A stretch of 64,000 nt of DNA from Polaribacter sp. Hel1_33_78. Its GTDB lineage: Bacteria > Bacteroidota > Bacteroidia > Flavobacteriales > Flavobacteriaceae. The notes beneath the pieces were generated by a model. The model saw only the letters and a program-made list of their open reading frames with translations. It was not told the DNA's origin and did no database searches. Shown here piece after piece: positions 52,054 to 61,816 of the stretch (position 1 is the stretch's first letter; each line of letters begins with the position of its first letter). Location: assembly GCF_900106075.1 (NCBI RefSeq), contig NZ_LT629794.1, positions 2,749,501 through 2,813,500 on the forward strand. Direction: 5' to 3'. Position numbers and translations under genes: made by a program.

Positions 52054-52731
52054 TTAATTCACTGTAAAAGTCCAAGTTTGACCAATGGATTTTGCTTCAT
52101 ATTGATCTTTTACATTTACTTTCCAAGAATAGGTTTTACCTGATTCTACAGAGACTGTATAAGATTTTTCGGTAAGTGTATCGTCCATTAAATTTAAGTC
52201 AGAATTTTCTCCAAAATAAAGTTCATAACTTAAAATATCATCCGTATCAGCATCAGCAGCTTCCCAGGTTAAACTTACAGAAGTTGCATTTACTTGACCA
52301 TTATTTTCAGGAGAAACTAATTCTGATGCAAATGGAGCATAATTTAAAACTCCTTCTCCTTTGGTATAAAAAGCAAATATTTCTGACTCCGTACCTTGAT
52401 TGTTCTTTACATCTAAGGCATCAACTTTCCAATAATAAGCAGTTTGTTTTTCTAATATAAATGTTAATTCTGAAGAAGTAGTCGTTTCGTTTTCAATAAT
52501 ATTTGTCATCGCCCTGTCTGTAGCAATGATAATATTATATTCTAATGCATCGTTTTCAGGATCTATAGCTTCACTCCAATTAAAGGTAATTGTATTTTCT
52601 ATACACAATAAATTCTGGGATGGATAAATTAAATTAACTGCACTTGGTGCTCGATTTTTAGGATCTTTTGAACATTGAATACTCACAAAAGAAGCAAAAA
52701 CTAAAACAATACTTATTAATATCTTTTTCAT
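52054..52731 (-). CDS. Fibronectin-III-like lipoprotein
   Basis: A 225-residue predicted lipoprotein. The signal MKKILISIVLVFASFVSIQC has the lipobox Cys at residue 20. Two Fn3-like beta-sandwich repeats follow, with matching phrases PSAVNLIYPSQN...ITFNWSEAIDPENDALEYNI and ASELVSPENNGQ...VSLTWEAADADTDDI, each ending in AYYWKVDA or TYSWKVNV. It overlaps the upstream metallopeptidase gene by 4 nt (ATGA), so the two are made together. A surface adaptor or carbohydrate-binding role is possible but unproven. Confidence 0.82.
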   Translation of the reverse strand: MKKILISIVLVFASFVSIQCSKDPKNRAPSAVNLIYPSQNLLCIENTITFNWSEAIDPENDALEYNIIIATDRAMTNIIENETTTSSELTFILEKQTAYYWKVDALDVKNNQGTESEIFAFYTKGEGVLNYAPFASELVSPENNGQVNATSVSLTWEAADADTDDILSYELYFGENSDLNLMDDTLTEKSYTVSVESGKTYSWKVNVKDQYEAKSIGQTWTFTVN

Positions 52732-55700
52732 TGCTTTATAATTTTAATTGGTTTTGAATTTTCAATGGATAATTTTAAGATATAAATACCTAAAGCATAG
52801 TCTTTAAAAGGAATTGATAAGGTATTCTCCTCTCTTTTTATACTCTGGCTGTAAATCATTTTTCCATTCAGATCAAAAATTAGGGCATTGATATTAGGCT
52901 CACTAATACCTATCGGCAATAACAAATCAATAGAATCTGAAATAGGGTTTTGCTTTAATAAAATTTCACCAATACTAGTCTTGTAAAATCCTTCACAATC
53001 TTTTGCAGTTTTAACCTCTAATTTTCCACTTCCAAAAATTTCTATTTCAAATTCTTTGGTATCAGAAACGCTTAATAACTTCTCGTTCAGATACACCTTA
53101 TAAGGAGCTGTTCCGCTATCAATATTAAAAGAGTATGTATTCGATTGATTTTTGCTTGCTACTTTTAATGCTATTTGTTCAGATGCCTCTATATTTACCT
53201 CAAAACACTGTGTGTAATTTGATTCTACAACAAAGAAACAAACTTCATAATCTCCAGGGGCCAAACCTTGACGCGTATAAGAAGTACCGGGTAAGTTTTC
53301 AGTTATATTAATTGAAGGTCCAGAAACTGTGACTTGATAAGTATATTCACTTTGATCCATAACTGCATTGATAACTCCATCATTTTCATCTACACAAGAT
53401 TCTGAAGTTGTTAACACAGAAAAATTATCAGGATTATTTACCAGTTCAACAACAGTTACTGAGTAATCCTCAGTTTCTCCCCATTCTGTGAAATGATCTA
53501 CATCACAAGCTCCATCTCCATAACCATTTGTAGGATCAGCGTACTCAATAATGACTCTCATTCTTGTTTCCCCAAACTTTGCACTCACCGGTACTGAAAT
53601 ATTAAAAGTAACGGTGCCGATATCCGCTGTCACAGTTCCTAAATCATACCTTTCTGTCTCCTTATCAAAAGTAAAATCTTGATTCCAATCGATAAAAACA
53701 AAACAATGATCCTGAAAACCGGCAGTATCTAGAGTTACACTTATCTGTTTTGTTTGCCCTCTCAGAAGGTTTGTATTTATGGATCTAAAATCTTCATAAC
53801 CATCAGAGGTATCATTTCCTGAGGTATTGTTAATTCCACTAAAGGTAACATTTGTAATATGCTCTCCACCTCCTGATTCATCTGTAAAAGTTGATGGGCA
53901 GTAAAGTGGAATTTCTGTTGTAAAACTAAAAACATCCGAAAAGCTTCCCTCTCCACAATCATTTTTAGGTTTTACCCTCCAAAAATATACTGTTTCTGAA
54001 ACTAAACCATCAACTTGAAAGGAGTTTTCTAAAACATTTACGCTAGAAACTATGGTCTGAAAACCACTATCTAATGCTATTTCCACATCATAAGATGCTG
54101 CATTTTGATCTTCAACCCAACTTAAAACTTCCGTTATGGAAATATTTGTAGCCCCATTTGTTGGCGAGGATAAGCTTAAAACATCAAATATTGAACTTTG
54201 TAATTTTAAAACCAAACGTACGCTTTGTGTTACTGTTGCAGATGTTCCTACAATAGTAATTTCATAATTTTTAGCTTCTTTATCTTCTAGATTTGAAACC
54301 GTTACAAGCACATTCCCATCTGAATTTATTGTCGTTGGATTAAATGTTACAGAAGAACCTACTGGGTATCCTGTAGCACTTAAAGTGGCTGTTTCTGTAA
54401 AACCATTTATAAAATCGAAATTTAAAGTATAACTGATACTTTCATCACCCGTATTACAAACTGATTGCTCACCAGTCTCGTCTATAATCAAAAAGGTTGG
54501 TGTTGATGAAACAATGCTCAACTTAGAGGTGTTTACATTATAAAAAATATTGTCAACAGCTTCTACTAGAATTCTTGCATTAGCTGTTGCATTATCTGGC
54601 ACAATTATATCCTCTGCACCATCATTTGGGGTATTTGTTTTTAAGAAAATAGGAAAAGTAACACCTCCATCAGTAGATAATTTAATATTGACATTTTCAC
54701 AATCTATTGGAGCGAGATCGGTAGTTCCTTTATTCCAAGCAACTGAGATTGTTTGTCCAGAACTAAAAGTTTCTTCCGCATTTTGCGAAGTTACTATGAA
54801 AGCTTCTGCGTCTACAACTTGAACTTTCATATCATCTCGAGCTGAACTTCCTCCTCCAATATGATTGTCTCTTACTAAAAAAGAAAAATTCAATTCTCTC
54901 GCTACAGAAGGCACTACCTCCCAAGTTGTAGAAGTACTGCCTAACATCACCGTAGCTATATCTGGCATAAATCGAACAGGTGCTGTTTTGGAAGGCAACG
55001 ATCTAAACATTGGTCCTGAAGTATTTGTGCTTAACGGCGGCATGGTTGCAATTTCAGTATCTAATTGCTCCCAATTATAGGTTAAACTAGACAAACCGTC
55101 TTCATCTGTTGCAATGCCTTCTAATTTAAAAGGTGTAGACTTAGGAATAAAATAATCTAAACCTGCATTTGAGGTTGGCGCAGTATTATTTGTGTTCGTT
55201 AAAGCACCACAATCACCAGAACTTTGAATAGTATTCCACATTTGGGCTATGCTAACAGCATGAAAATAGTCATCACTATTTCCGTTAGGATCTCCTGCTT
55301 GAACATTTGGTGAACAAATACCAGCATATCCCATAATTGTTGATCCGCTTCCAGGTTCTACTGCTGTAGAATTTGTTCTGTTACCATTACAACTATTATT
55401 AAATGTATGGGTTGCGCCAAATTGATGGCCCATTTCATGTGCTACAAAATCTATATCATAGGGATCACCAACTGGTTGAGATCTTCCTGTTACACCTCTG
55501 GCTTTTTGACCTGATATACACACAACTCCTAAACCAGCTAAGCCATCACCACCGATGCTAAAAATGTGTCCAATATCATAATTTGAATCTCCTATAGAAT
55601 TATCACAAATCGTCTGTACTTCATTAATCATCGTAGACGGTGAGCCATCTGAAATACCATCTGTAGCCGCATCTAAAAAAATTATTTTATTATTATCATT

Positions 55701-56483
55701 TACAATAACGAGCTTTATTGACAAATCTTTTTCAAAGATTCCGTTAATTCTTGTCATGGATGTATTCATTGCAGATAACACAGCTTCTTTTTTAACTTCA
55801 TCTGTAGCAGTATCTGGAATATTTTGTTGACTTACCCCTAAATGAAATTCGGAATACTCTGCACTACAAACCAATGCCAATCTATAAGTTCTTAATTTTC
55901 CATCATTAGCATTTTTACTAAAATCGGAAACAGAAAATTCCTTTTTTGCAGAGGCTTCTACTTGACATTTAAAATCTTCGTCAAGCTTACTTAAACTACT
56001 TCTTTTGTAAATAATATAATCTTTATTATCTCTTGAATAAGGATCTATATAAACCGTTTCTTGATTACCAGAAAAAATTACTGCATGAAAACCATCGGTG
56101 CCAATGCTAATTTTTGCCAAGGCAGTTGGATCATCTATTCCTTGGGCTGAATAGGATTTAATATTGGGAAATTTAGCTTGTAATTTAGCTTCAAAATTGG
56201 AGCTTTCTTTACATCTAAATCTTGACAAACTTCCATCAGCATTCGGCAATTCAATAGTACGCTCTTCTGAGCTAGATTTACTTTTTAGCCTAGTTGTAAA
56301 ACTCTCAATATCTAAACTTAGTATTTCATAAGTAGACGGAAAATTTTTCTTCTGATAAATATCTTTCTTTCCTAAAAGGGAATTCATTTTTTCTTGTTTA
56401 CTCCAAATATTTTGAGAGTAAGAAAAATCAACTTTTACAAGCACTACTATTAAAAAAAGAAATAGAGAAAATTTAATTTTCAT
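52728..56483 (-). CDS. Secreted reprolysin-like metallopeptidase with T9SS tail
   Basis: A 1251-residue exported protease starting at ATG 56483 (MKIKFSLFLFLIVVLVKVDF, signal ending YSQ). The upstream ATG at 56516 would mask the signal. The catalytic zinc motif HEMGHQFGATH begins at residue 349, followed by a Met-turn-like STIMGYAGIC, giving a metzincin of M12B/M72 type. Beyond it are Ig/Fn3-like domains, a GEVED domain (GYEDF...RMRVIIEYAD) and a T9SS sorting tail (IFDLNGKMIYSQSI, ALGIYILKLSIE). It probably digests extracellular protein. It is coupled to the lipoprotein gene. Confidence 0.9.
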   Translation of the reverse strand: MKIKFSLFLFLIVVLVKVDFSYSQNIWSKQEKMNSLLGKKDIYQKKNFPSTYEILSLDIESFTTRLKSKSSSEERTIELPNADGSLSRFRCKESSNFEAKLQAKFPNIKSYSAQGIDDPTALAKISIGTDGFHAVIFSGNQETVYIDPYSRDNKDYIIYKRSSLSKLDEDFKCQVEASAKKEFSVSDFSKNANDGKLRTYRLALVCSAEYSEFHLGVSQQNIPDTATDEVKKEAVLSAMNTSMTRINGIFEKDLSIKLVIVNDNNKIIFLDAATDGISDGSPSTMINEVQTICDNSIGDSNYDIGHIFSIGGDGLAGLGVVCISGQKARGVTGRSQPVGDPYDIDFVAHEMGHQFGATHTFNNSCNGNRTNSTAVEPGSGSTIMGYAGICSPNVQAGDPNGNSDDYFHAVSIAQMWNTIQSSGDCGALTNTNNTAPTSNAGLDYFIPKSTPFKLEGIATDEDGLSSLTYNWEQLDTEIATMPPLSTNTSGPMFRSLPSKTAPVRFMPDIATVMLGSTSTTWEVVPSVARELNFSFLVRDNHIGGGSSARDDMKVQVVDAEAFIVTSQNAEETFSSGQTISVAWNKGTTDLAPIDCENVNIKLSTDGGVTFPIFLKTNTPNDGAEDIIVPDNATANARILVEAVDNIFYNVNTSKLSIVSSTPTFLIIDETGEQSVCNTGDESISYTLNFDFINGFTETATLSATGYPVGSSVTFNPTTINSDGNVLVTVSNLEDKEAKNYEITIVGTSATVTQSVRLVLKLQSSIFDVLSLSSPTNGATNISITEVLSWVEDQNAASYDVEIALDSGFQTIVSSVNVLENSFQVDGLVSETVYFWRVKPKNDCGEGSFSDVFSFTTEIPLYCPSTFTDESGGGEHITNVTFSGINNTSGNDTSDGYEDFRSINTNLLRGQTKQISVTLDTAGFQDHCFVFIDWNQDFTFDKETERYDLGTVTADIGTVTFNISVPVSAKFGETRMRVIIEYADPTNGYGDGACDVDHFTEWGETEDYSVTVVELVNNPDNFSVLTTSESCVDENDGVINAVMDQSEYTYQVTVSGPSINITENLPGTSYTRQGLAPGDYEVCFFVVESNYTQCFEVNIEASEQIALKVASKNQSNTYSFNIDSGTAPYKVYLNEKLLSVSDTKEFEIEIFGSGKLEVKTAKDCEGFYKTSIGEILLKQNPISDSIDLLLPIGISEPNINALIFDLNGKMIYSQSIKREENTLSIPFKDYALGIYILKLSIENSKPIKIIKQ

Positions 56484-56531
56484 AAAAGTATATTTTGGAT
56501 GCAATTTTAGTCTCAAATATAATCAATTATT

Positions 56532-56539
56532 TACCTTTG
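56532..56539 (+). promoter_or_regulatory. -7 element of lipB
   Basis: TACCTTTG matches TAnnTTTG exactly, 11 nt before the lipB ATG, so the leader is very short. Confidence 0.55.
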
Positions 56540-56550
56540 TCATTGAACTT

Positions 56551-57252
56551 ATGAACAAAAACATACTTTTAAAGGACCTCCTTGTTAAGGATTATAAAGA
56601 AACTTGGGAGTTTCAATCTGAATTATTGCAAGAAATTGTTGATGTTAAAATTAAGAACAGAAGAAATAATCTACAAGAAAGTACGAAAAACCACTTTTTA
56701 TTTGTGGAACATCCGCATGTCTATACATTGGGTAAAAGTGGAGATCTAAGCAATCTATTGTTAAATGAAAAACAATTAGAAGCAAAAGGTGCTACTTTTT
56801 ACAAAATTAATAGAGGTGGTGACATTACCTATCACGGACCAGGACAGATTGTGGGTTATCCTATTTTAGACTTAGAAAATTTCTTTACAGATATCCATAA
56901 ATACTTACGACTACTAGAAGAATCTATCATTTTAACCATTGCAGAATATGACCTAAAGGGCGTTAGAAGTGAGGGAGAAACAGGTGTGTGGCTAGATGTT
57001 GGAACACCTTTTGCTCGTAAAATTTGTGCTTTAGGAATTCGTTCTTCTAGATGGGTAACTATGCACGGTTTTGCATTGAATGTAAATACTAATCTAGGTT
57101 ATTTTGACAATATAATTCCTTGTGGAATTAAAGGAAAAGCAGTGGCTTCTATGGAATCTGAATTGGGTAGAAAAATAGATACAAATGAAGTGAAACAAAA
57201 GATTTTAAAACATTTTAAAACATTGTTTGAAGTTGATGAATTTATCCTTTAG
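56551..57252 (+). CDS. lipB: Octanoyltransferase LipB
   Basis: A 233-residue cytosolic enzyme moving octanoyl from acyl carrier protein to lipoyl domains. Conserved blocks are FVEHPHVYTLGKSGD, RGGDITYHGPGQIVGYPILD, and HGFALNVNTNLGYFDNIIPC followed by GIKGKAVASME, with the catalytic Cys in IPCGI and Lys in GKAVAS. The length is typical. LipA is not in the window. The gene converges with the YejK-like gene, with 45 nt between the stops. Confidence 0.96.
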   Translation: MNKNILLKDLLVKDYKETWEFQSELLQEIVDVKIKNRRNNLQESTKNHFLFVEHPHVYTLGKSGDLSNLLLNEKQLEAKGATFYKINRGGDITYHGPGQIVGYPILDLENFFTDIHKYLRLLEESIILTIAEYDLKGVRSEGETGVWLDVGTPFARKICALGIRSSRWVTMHGFALNVNTNLGYFDNIIPCGIKGKAVASMESELGRKIDTNEVKQKILKHFKTLFEVDEFIL

Positions 57253-57297
57253 AAAACAAGAAATACCTACAAGGTTTTTAAAACCATGCGGCATAAA

Positions 57298-58350
57298 TTA
57301 TTTTTCTTCGTTAAAATAAACTTTATAAAACTTCATTTTTTTCTCTTCGTCATAACCTCTTTCTAAATACTCTGAAGCTGCCTCTGGGGCATCTACGTCT
57401 AATTTTATGCTGATATGGGTATCTAACTTAATCTCTGTTTTTAACTTGTTTTTTTCTTTCTTTAAAACAACTCCAGAAACATCAAAATTATTTCTAATTA
57501 AAACGTCATTTAAAGTTTCATAATGCTTTTTATAATCATCAAATAGCTCTTTATGCTTGTCTCCCTCAAAAACCTCATCTTTAAAAGTAGCATAATCCAC
57601 AGACTCATTTTCTTTAAAGTAATCTACTGTATTTGCTAAAAAGTTGCCTTGCTCTTTCATTCCTAATTCAGGCTTAATAACCTCTTCAGAAAATTCTTTA
57701 CAAAGCTCTAAATAGTTTTGGGTATGCGAATTGTAATCATCTGCCAATTTTACACTCAAGAAATTTTTAATCCAATATTGAGCATCATAGTTATTATTAT
57801 CCACAGAAAGAACAACCGTTCCTTCAGTATCTGAAGTATTTAAAATTAAACAACCTTTATCTATTCTTTTGGTCGATATTCCTTTCTGAATAACAACATC
57901 AAAACTTTCATTATCGTCTAAATAGGTTTGAAAAAAATCTACTTTATTTTCAATTTTAAAAATACCTACAGCCTCCGTTAAAACATCTTTATACTCGATA
58001 CCTTCAATAAAAACGATGAGCACATCTCCTGTTTTTATCTGAGCAGAATTAGATTGTTCATATAAATGATTCACGATGTTTTTGGAATATTCTACAAACG
58101 AACTCTCTTCTTTAAAAACCTCTGAAGCATAATTATTCAATTCATTTAAACGCACATCTGCATGATGTGAAAAACGATAACTCTGCGTTAAACCACCAAA
58201 AGGTTTTAATAAGAAGTTCTTCATTAAATCGTAACTTTCTTGATCGAAGCGAATTAGATCTTCAGAGAATACATTATGCCCGCTATTAAATTTATTTGCT
58301 ACTTTATGAAGAATGCATTTGGTAATTTCTGCGCGTGTTTTTTTAATCAT
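57298..58350 (-). CDS. Nucleoid-associated protein (YejK/NdpA-like)
   Basis: A 350-residue cytosolic protein of the 37 kDa nucleoid-associated family. The N-terminus has ITKCILHKVANKFNSGH and the family features YDLMKNFLLKPF and VLIVFIEGIEYKD. An acidic region with VDNNNYDAQYWIKNFLSVKL follows. E. coli YejK binds nucleoid DNA and topoisomerase IV; a similar role is assumed here. No operon partner is evident, and about 240 bp of gene-free DNA separates it from rnhB. Confidence 0.82.
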   Translation of the reverse strand: MIKKTRAEITKCILHKVANKFNSGHNVFSEDLIRFDQESYDLMKNFLLKPFGGLTQSYRFSHHADVRLNELNNYASEVFKEESSFVEYSKNIVNHLYEQSNSAQIKTGDVLIVFIEGIEYKDVLTEAVGIFKIENKVDFFQTYLDDNESFDVVIQKGISTKRIDKGCLILNTSDTEGTVVLSVDNNNYDAQYWIKNFLSVKLADDYNSHTQNYLELCKEFSEEVIKPELGMKEQGNFLANTVDYFKENESVDYATFKDEVFEGDKHKELFDDYKKHYETLNDVLIRNNFDVSGVVLKKEKNKLKTEIKLDTHISIKLDVDAPEAASEYLERGYDEEKKMKFYKVYFNEEK

Positions 58351-58591
58351 CTTGTAAAATTGAGAACGTAAAAATAGTTGAAGTTTTTAAATAAACCCTA
58401 AATAACTTAATCTGTTTCTGAAATTATAATTCTAAAAATTCGCAGCAGTGTTTTGGATTATTTGAAAAATTTGTTTGTACTATTTAAGGTTTCCTAAAGG
58501 AAAATATATTTTTATTGTTCGTTGCTTATCAAGTGAAAGAATGAAAGTCAAAAGAGTAAGAAATAACAGCAGAAAAAATATGAATTGAAGT

Positions 58592-59191
58592 TTACAAGTC
58601 TAACTTTATTTGTTCTGGTAATAACCGAAATGTTTTTCTGTGGTATTGTGTTATCCCAAATTCACGAATTCCATTGCGATGTTCTTTGGTAGGATATCCT
58701 TTGTTTTTTTGCCAATTATACATTGGAAATTCTTGGTGAATCTTTTCCATATATTCATCTCTATATGTTTTTGCCAATACTGAAGCTGCTGCAATACTCA
58801 CATATTTTGCATCTCCCTTTACAATCGTTTCATGAGGTATTTCTTTATAATTCTTGAATTTATTTCCATCTACAATTATAAATTCTGGCAGAATTTCAAG
58901 TTCTGTAATCGCTCGATGCATACCAGTAATGGATGCCTGCAAAACATTAATTTCATCAACCTCATCTTGCCAAACAAATGAAACCCCAAATGCAATGGCA
59001 TTTTCTTCAATAAATGGTCTTAATTCTTCTCTCTTTTTTTTCGATAATTGCTTCGAATCGTTTAAAAAAGGGTGTGTAAAATCCTTACGAAGAATTACGG
59101 CTGCAGCAACAACAGGTCCGCATAAACAACCTCTTCCTGCTTCATCCGTGCCAGCTTCCAAAGAAAAACCACTAAAATTTGACTTCAACAT
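58592..59191 (-). CDS. rnhB: Ribonuclease HII
   Basis: A 199-residue enzyme that nicks RNA-DNA hybrids and removes misincorporated ribonucleotides. The metal site is in [20 protein letters not shown] (Asp16, Glu17) and [26 protein letters not shown] supplies another acidic residue at its Asp. The C-terminus [19 protein letters not shown] is typical. The start ATG 59191 gives a normal length. Confidence 0.96.
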   Translation of the reverse strand: MLKSNFSGFSLEAGTDEAGRGCLCGPVVAAAVILRKDFTHPFLNDSKQLSKKKREELRPFIEENAIAFGVSFVWQDEVDEINVLQASITGMHRAITELEILPEFIIVDGNKFKNYKEIPHETIVKGDAKYVSIAAASVLAKTYRDEYMEKIHQEFPMYNWQKNKGYPTKEHRNGIREFGITQYHRKTFRLLPEQIKLDL

Positions 59192-59361
59192 ATTACAAAG
59201 AAAAGAAAACTTTTTCTTTTAGATTCTTATTATCCCCCATTAGTTGGAGACAAATTCTATAGAAATTACAATTTTAAGAAGCTTTAAAGAAACTTAATGA
59301 AGAATTTTTAAAGAATCGGATTTCATCATAATTATTACTGATTCATTTCGTTTAATTATTT

Positions 59362-59369
59362 TACATTTG
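59362..59369 (+). promoter_or_regulatory. -7 element of the putative porin gene
   Basis: TACATTTG matches TAnnTTTG exactly, 18 nt before ATG 59388. An upstream TTG at 59367 falls inside this element and is therefore not the start. Confidence 0.55.
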
Positions 59370-59387
59370 TCTTTGTTAAAATTTGGA

Positions 59388-61358
59388 ATGAAAAAAACAA
59401 TTTTTTTAACCTTTTTATTATTTGGCTTTGTACTGAATAGTATTTACTGTCAGACAAAATTAAATTTTGATGGAAAGAGAGGAGACAAATTTGAAGCTTT
59501 AAATGGCAGCATTGATTCCCTAACAAATAACGGATCTACCAAGATTATTTTATCCGGAAAAACAAAATATACAGACTATAAAATATTTTCTCACAAAAGA
59601 GATACTTCATACATCGACACTACCTTAACTTTAAAAAAGGAATACAAATTCAACTATTTAAGAACAGATAACTTTGAATTACTTCCTTTTCATAACCAGG
59701 GTCAAACTTTTAATAATTTAGCATACAGTTTTAACAATTTAAATAATCTGCCAGATATTGGTTTTACTGCAAAACAATTTAGCTATTTAGACATTGATGA
59801 AATAAAATATTATGAAGTTCCTACACCAACTACAGAAATTTCATACCGCACAGGCTTGCAACAAGGGCAATTTGTAGATGCTCTTTTTACACTAAATTTT
59901 TCGAGACGATTAAATGTTTCTGTTTCCTACAAAGGTCTTCGTTCTTTGGGTGCCTATAGACAATCTTTAGCCAGTAATGGAAATTTTCGCGGAACTTTTC
60001 AATACAGAACCAAAGAAAATCAATATCAAATTAGAGGCCATTTAACAAGTCAAGATTTTTTTAATGAAGAAAGTGGTGGTTTAACAACAGCCGCTTTAGA
60101 AAGTTTTATTTCTGAAGATCCAGATTTTGACAAAAGGGCAAGATTAGATGTAAATTTAACCGATTCAGAAAATCAATTCGATAGTAATCGCATATATTTA
60201 GAACAAAGTTTCAAACTACTATCTAACAAAGACACCATCACTAAAAAAGATTTCAGCAATTTAAAAATTGGTCATATTTTTATAAATGAAAGTAAAAATT
60301 ATAATTTTACACAAAAATCCGCAACATCAGCAATATTTGGAGAAGTAACTGCAACTGATGCCAATAAAAATGATGCAGAAAGTAAAATTACAAGTAATGA
60401 AGTACATTTAGAATTTAATTCAAAATATGTTTTAGGTAAATTTAAAGCGAAAGTGAATTACACAAATTATTCTTATGGCTATGATACTATTTTAAACAGT
60501 AAGAATATTGTAAAGAAATTAAAATTAGCAGGAAGTGCAATTTCTATTGGAGCAGATTGGAATGCAAAAATTAAAAATTTTCAACTAAATGCTGATGCTT
60601 CTCTCACACCAGGCTCTGGAAGGTTGTCGGGCACTTATTTAAAAGGAGAGGCTATTTATGAAAAAGACAGTCTTTTCGCTGTAAAAGGAAGTTTATTAAT
60701 AAATTCTAAATCGGCAAATTTCAACACATTATTACATCAAAGCTCATATGATGCTTACAATTGGCAAAACGATTTTAGCAACGTAAATACGAGAGATCTA
60801 GGTTTTACCTTTCATTCTAAATGGATCAATGCCGCACTAAATTTTACTAATATTGACAACTATACTTATTTTGATGAAAACAATACACCACGGCAATTTG
60901 AAAATCAGATTACCTATTTAAAAGTAAAAGCAAATAGAGAGTTTAAATACTGGAAACTAGCTCTAGAAAATACGGTTATGTATCAAAACGTAACGAGTGG
61001 AAGTTCGGTTTTTAGAGTTCCTGAGTTTGTAACGAGAAATACTTTTTACTACACCGATTATTGGTTTAAAGGAAAACCCATGTTGGTAAATATTGGCGTT
61101 ACTTTTAAATATTTCACCAAGTACAAAGCAAATGCTTATAATCCTTTATTAGCAGAATTTACTTTACAAAATGATGAAGAAATAGGTTTTCCAACTTTTG
61201 ATGTTTTTATAAATGCTCAAGTCCGTAGAACCCGCTTGTATCTAAAAGTAGATAATGTAACTTCTGGTTTTACTGAAAAGAATTATTTTTCTGCACCGAA
61301 TTACCCTTACAGAGATTTAACCATTCGTTTTGGATTGGTGTGGAACTGGTTTATTTAG
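59388..61358 (+). CDS. Putative porin (outer-membrane barrel)
   Basis: A 656-residue exported protein with signal peptide MKKTIFLTFLLFGFVLNSIY (ending CQ). The mature part is rich in alternating amphipathic strands, for example RLNVSVSYKGLRSLGAYRQS and ALENTVMYQNV, ending YRDLTIRFGLVWNWFI with a terminal aromatic as in outer-membrane barrels. It resembles the Bacteroidota putative porin family; pore size and substrate are unknown. Its 3' end overlaps the longest frame of the next gene, but the next real start lies 44 nt downstream. Confidence 0.82.
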   Translation: MKKTIFLTFLLFGFVLNSIYCQTKLNFDGKRGDKFEALNGSIDSLTNNGSTKIILSGKTKYTDYKIFSHKRDTSYIDTTLTLKKEYKFNYLRTDNFELLPFHNQGQTFNNLAYSFNNLNNLPDIGFTAKQFSYLDIDEIKYYEVPTPTTEISYRTGLQQGQFVDALFTLNFSRRLNVSVSYKGLRSLGAYRQSLASNGNFRGTFQYRTKENQYQIRGHLTSQDFFNEESGGLTTAALESFISEDPDFDKRARLDVNLTDSENQFDSNRIYLEQSFKLLSNKDTITKKDFSNLKIGHIFINESKNYNFTQKSATSAIFGEVTATDANKNDAESKITSNEVHLEFNSKYVLGKFKAKVNYTNYSYGYDTILNSKNIVKKLKLAGSAISIGADWNAKIKNFQLNADASLTPGSGRLSGTYLKGEAIYEKDSLFAVKGSLLINSKSANFNTLLHQSSYDAYNWQNDFSNVNTRDLGFTFHSKWINAALNFTNIDNYTYFDENNTPRQFENQITYLKVKANREFKYWKLALENTVMYQNVTSGSSVFRVPEFVTRNTFYYTDYWFKGKPMLVNIGVTFKYFTKYKANAYNPLLAEFTLQNDEEIGFPTFDVFINAQVRRTRLYLKVDNVTSGFTEKNYFSAPNYPYRDLTIRFGLVWNWFI

Positions 61359-61402
61359 CAAGTTACCCGCAATATATAAAGAAAAAGTTCCTTTCAAAAG
61401 TG

Positions 61403-61663
61403 ATGAACATACTGAAACAAAATTGGAAGCTGTTTTTAATAGCAAGTTTAACTTTAGGTTTAGCACCTTTTAATCCGCCACATATTTGGGGTAAATTACA
61501 ATGGATTTTGGGAGGTAATGCTTTTTCTGCAGAAAACGGAATGGAATCTCAAGATTGGTTTGACGTTTTACTTCATGGAACTCCGTGGATTTTATTACTG
61601 ATTTCTATTTTTCTAAATCTTTTTGCAGCCAAGTCGAAAGTTACATCATCAAAGAAGACTTAA
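61403..61663 (+). CDS. Small membrane protein of unknown function
   Basis: An 86-residue protein starting at ATG 61403. Two hydrophobic helices, LFLIASLTLGLAPF and WILLLISIFLNLFAA, flank a conserved-looking loop with PFNPPHIWGKLQWILGG and MESQDWFDVLLHGTPW. The Pro/Trp-rich loop looks structured, and I recall similar small proteins in other Flavobacteriaceae, without a known role. It follows the porin gene by 44 nt, so the two may be cotranscribed. Confidence 0.7.
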   Translation: MNILKQNWKLFLIASLTLGLAPFNPPHIWGKLQWILGGNAFSAENGMESQDWFDVLLHGTPWILLLISIFLNLFAAKSKVTSSKKT

Positions 61664-61816
61664 TAATTGAGCATTTCTTGAGTTAACCCAAGAGATAGAG
61701 TTACATCTTAAACCCAACTCCGTTAGTATTTCGTTGTAATAACCCTAAAAATTTTGGCTTGTAATGGCATTTTTCCTAGTTTTTAAGCTTCAATAATAAT
61801 TACATAAACCATCATT

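Noticed and set aside
57253..57297. A hairpin-like ACCTACAAGGTTTTTAAAACC between lipB and the YejK-like gene
   Set aside because: It resembles half of a bidirectional terminator, but the stem is only 4-6 bp, too weak to annotate.
59367..59387. TTG start for the putative porin
   Set aside because: The TTG belongs to the promoter element TACATTTG, and only ATG 59388 gives a proper signal peptide.
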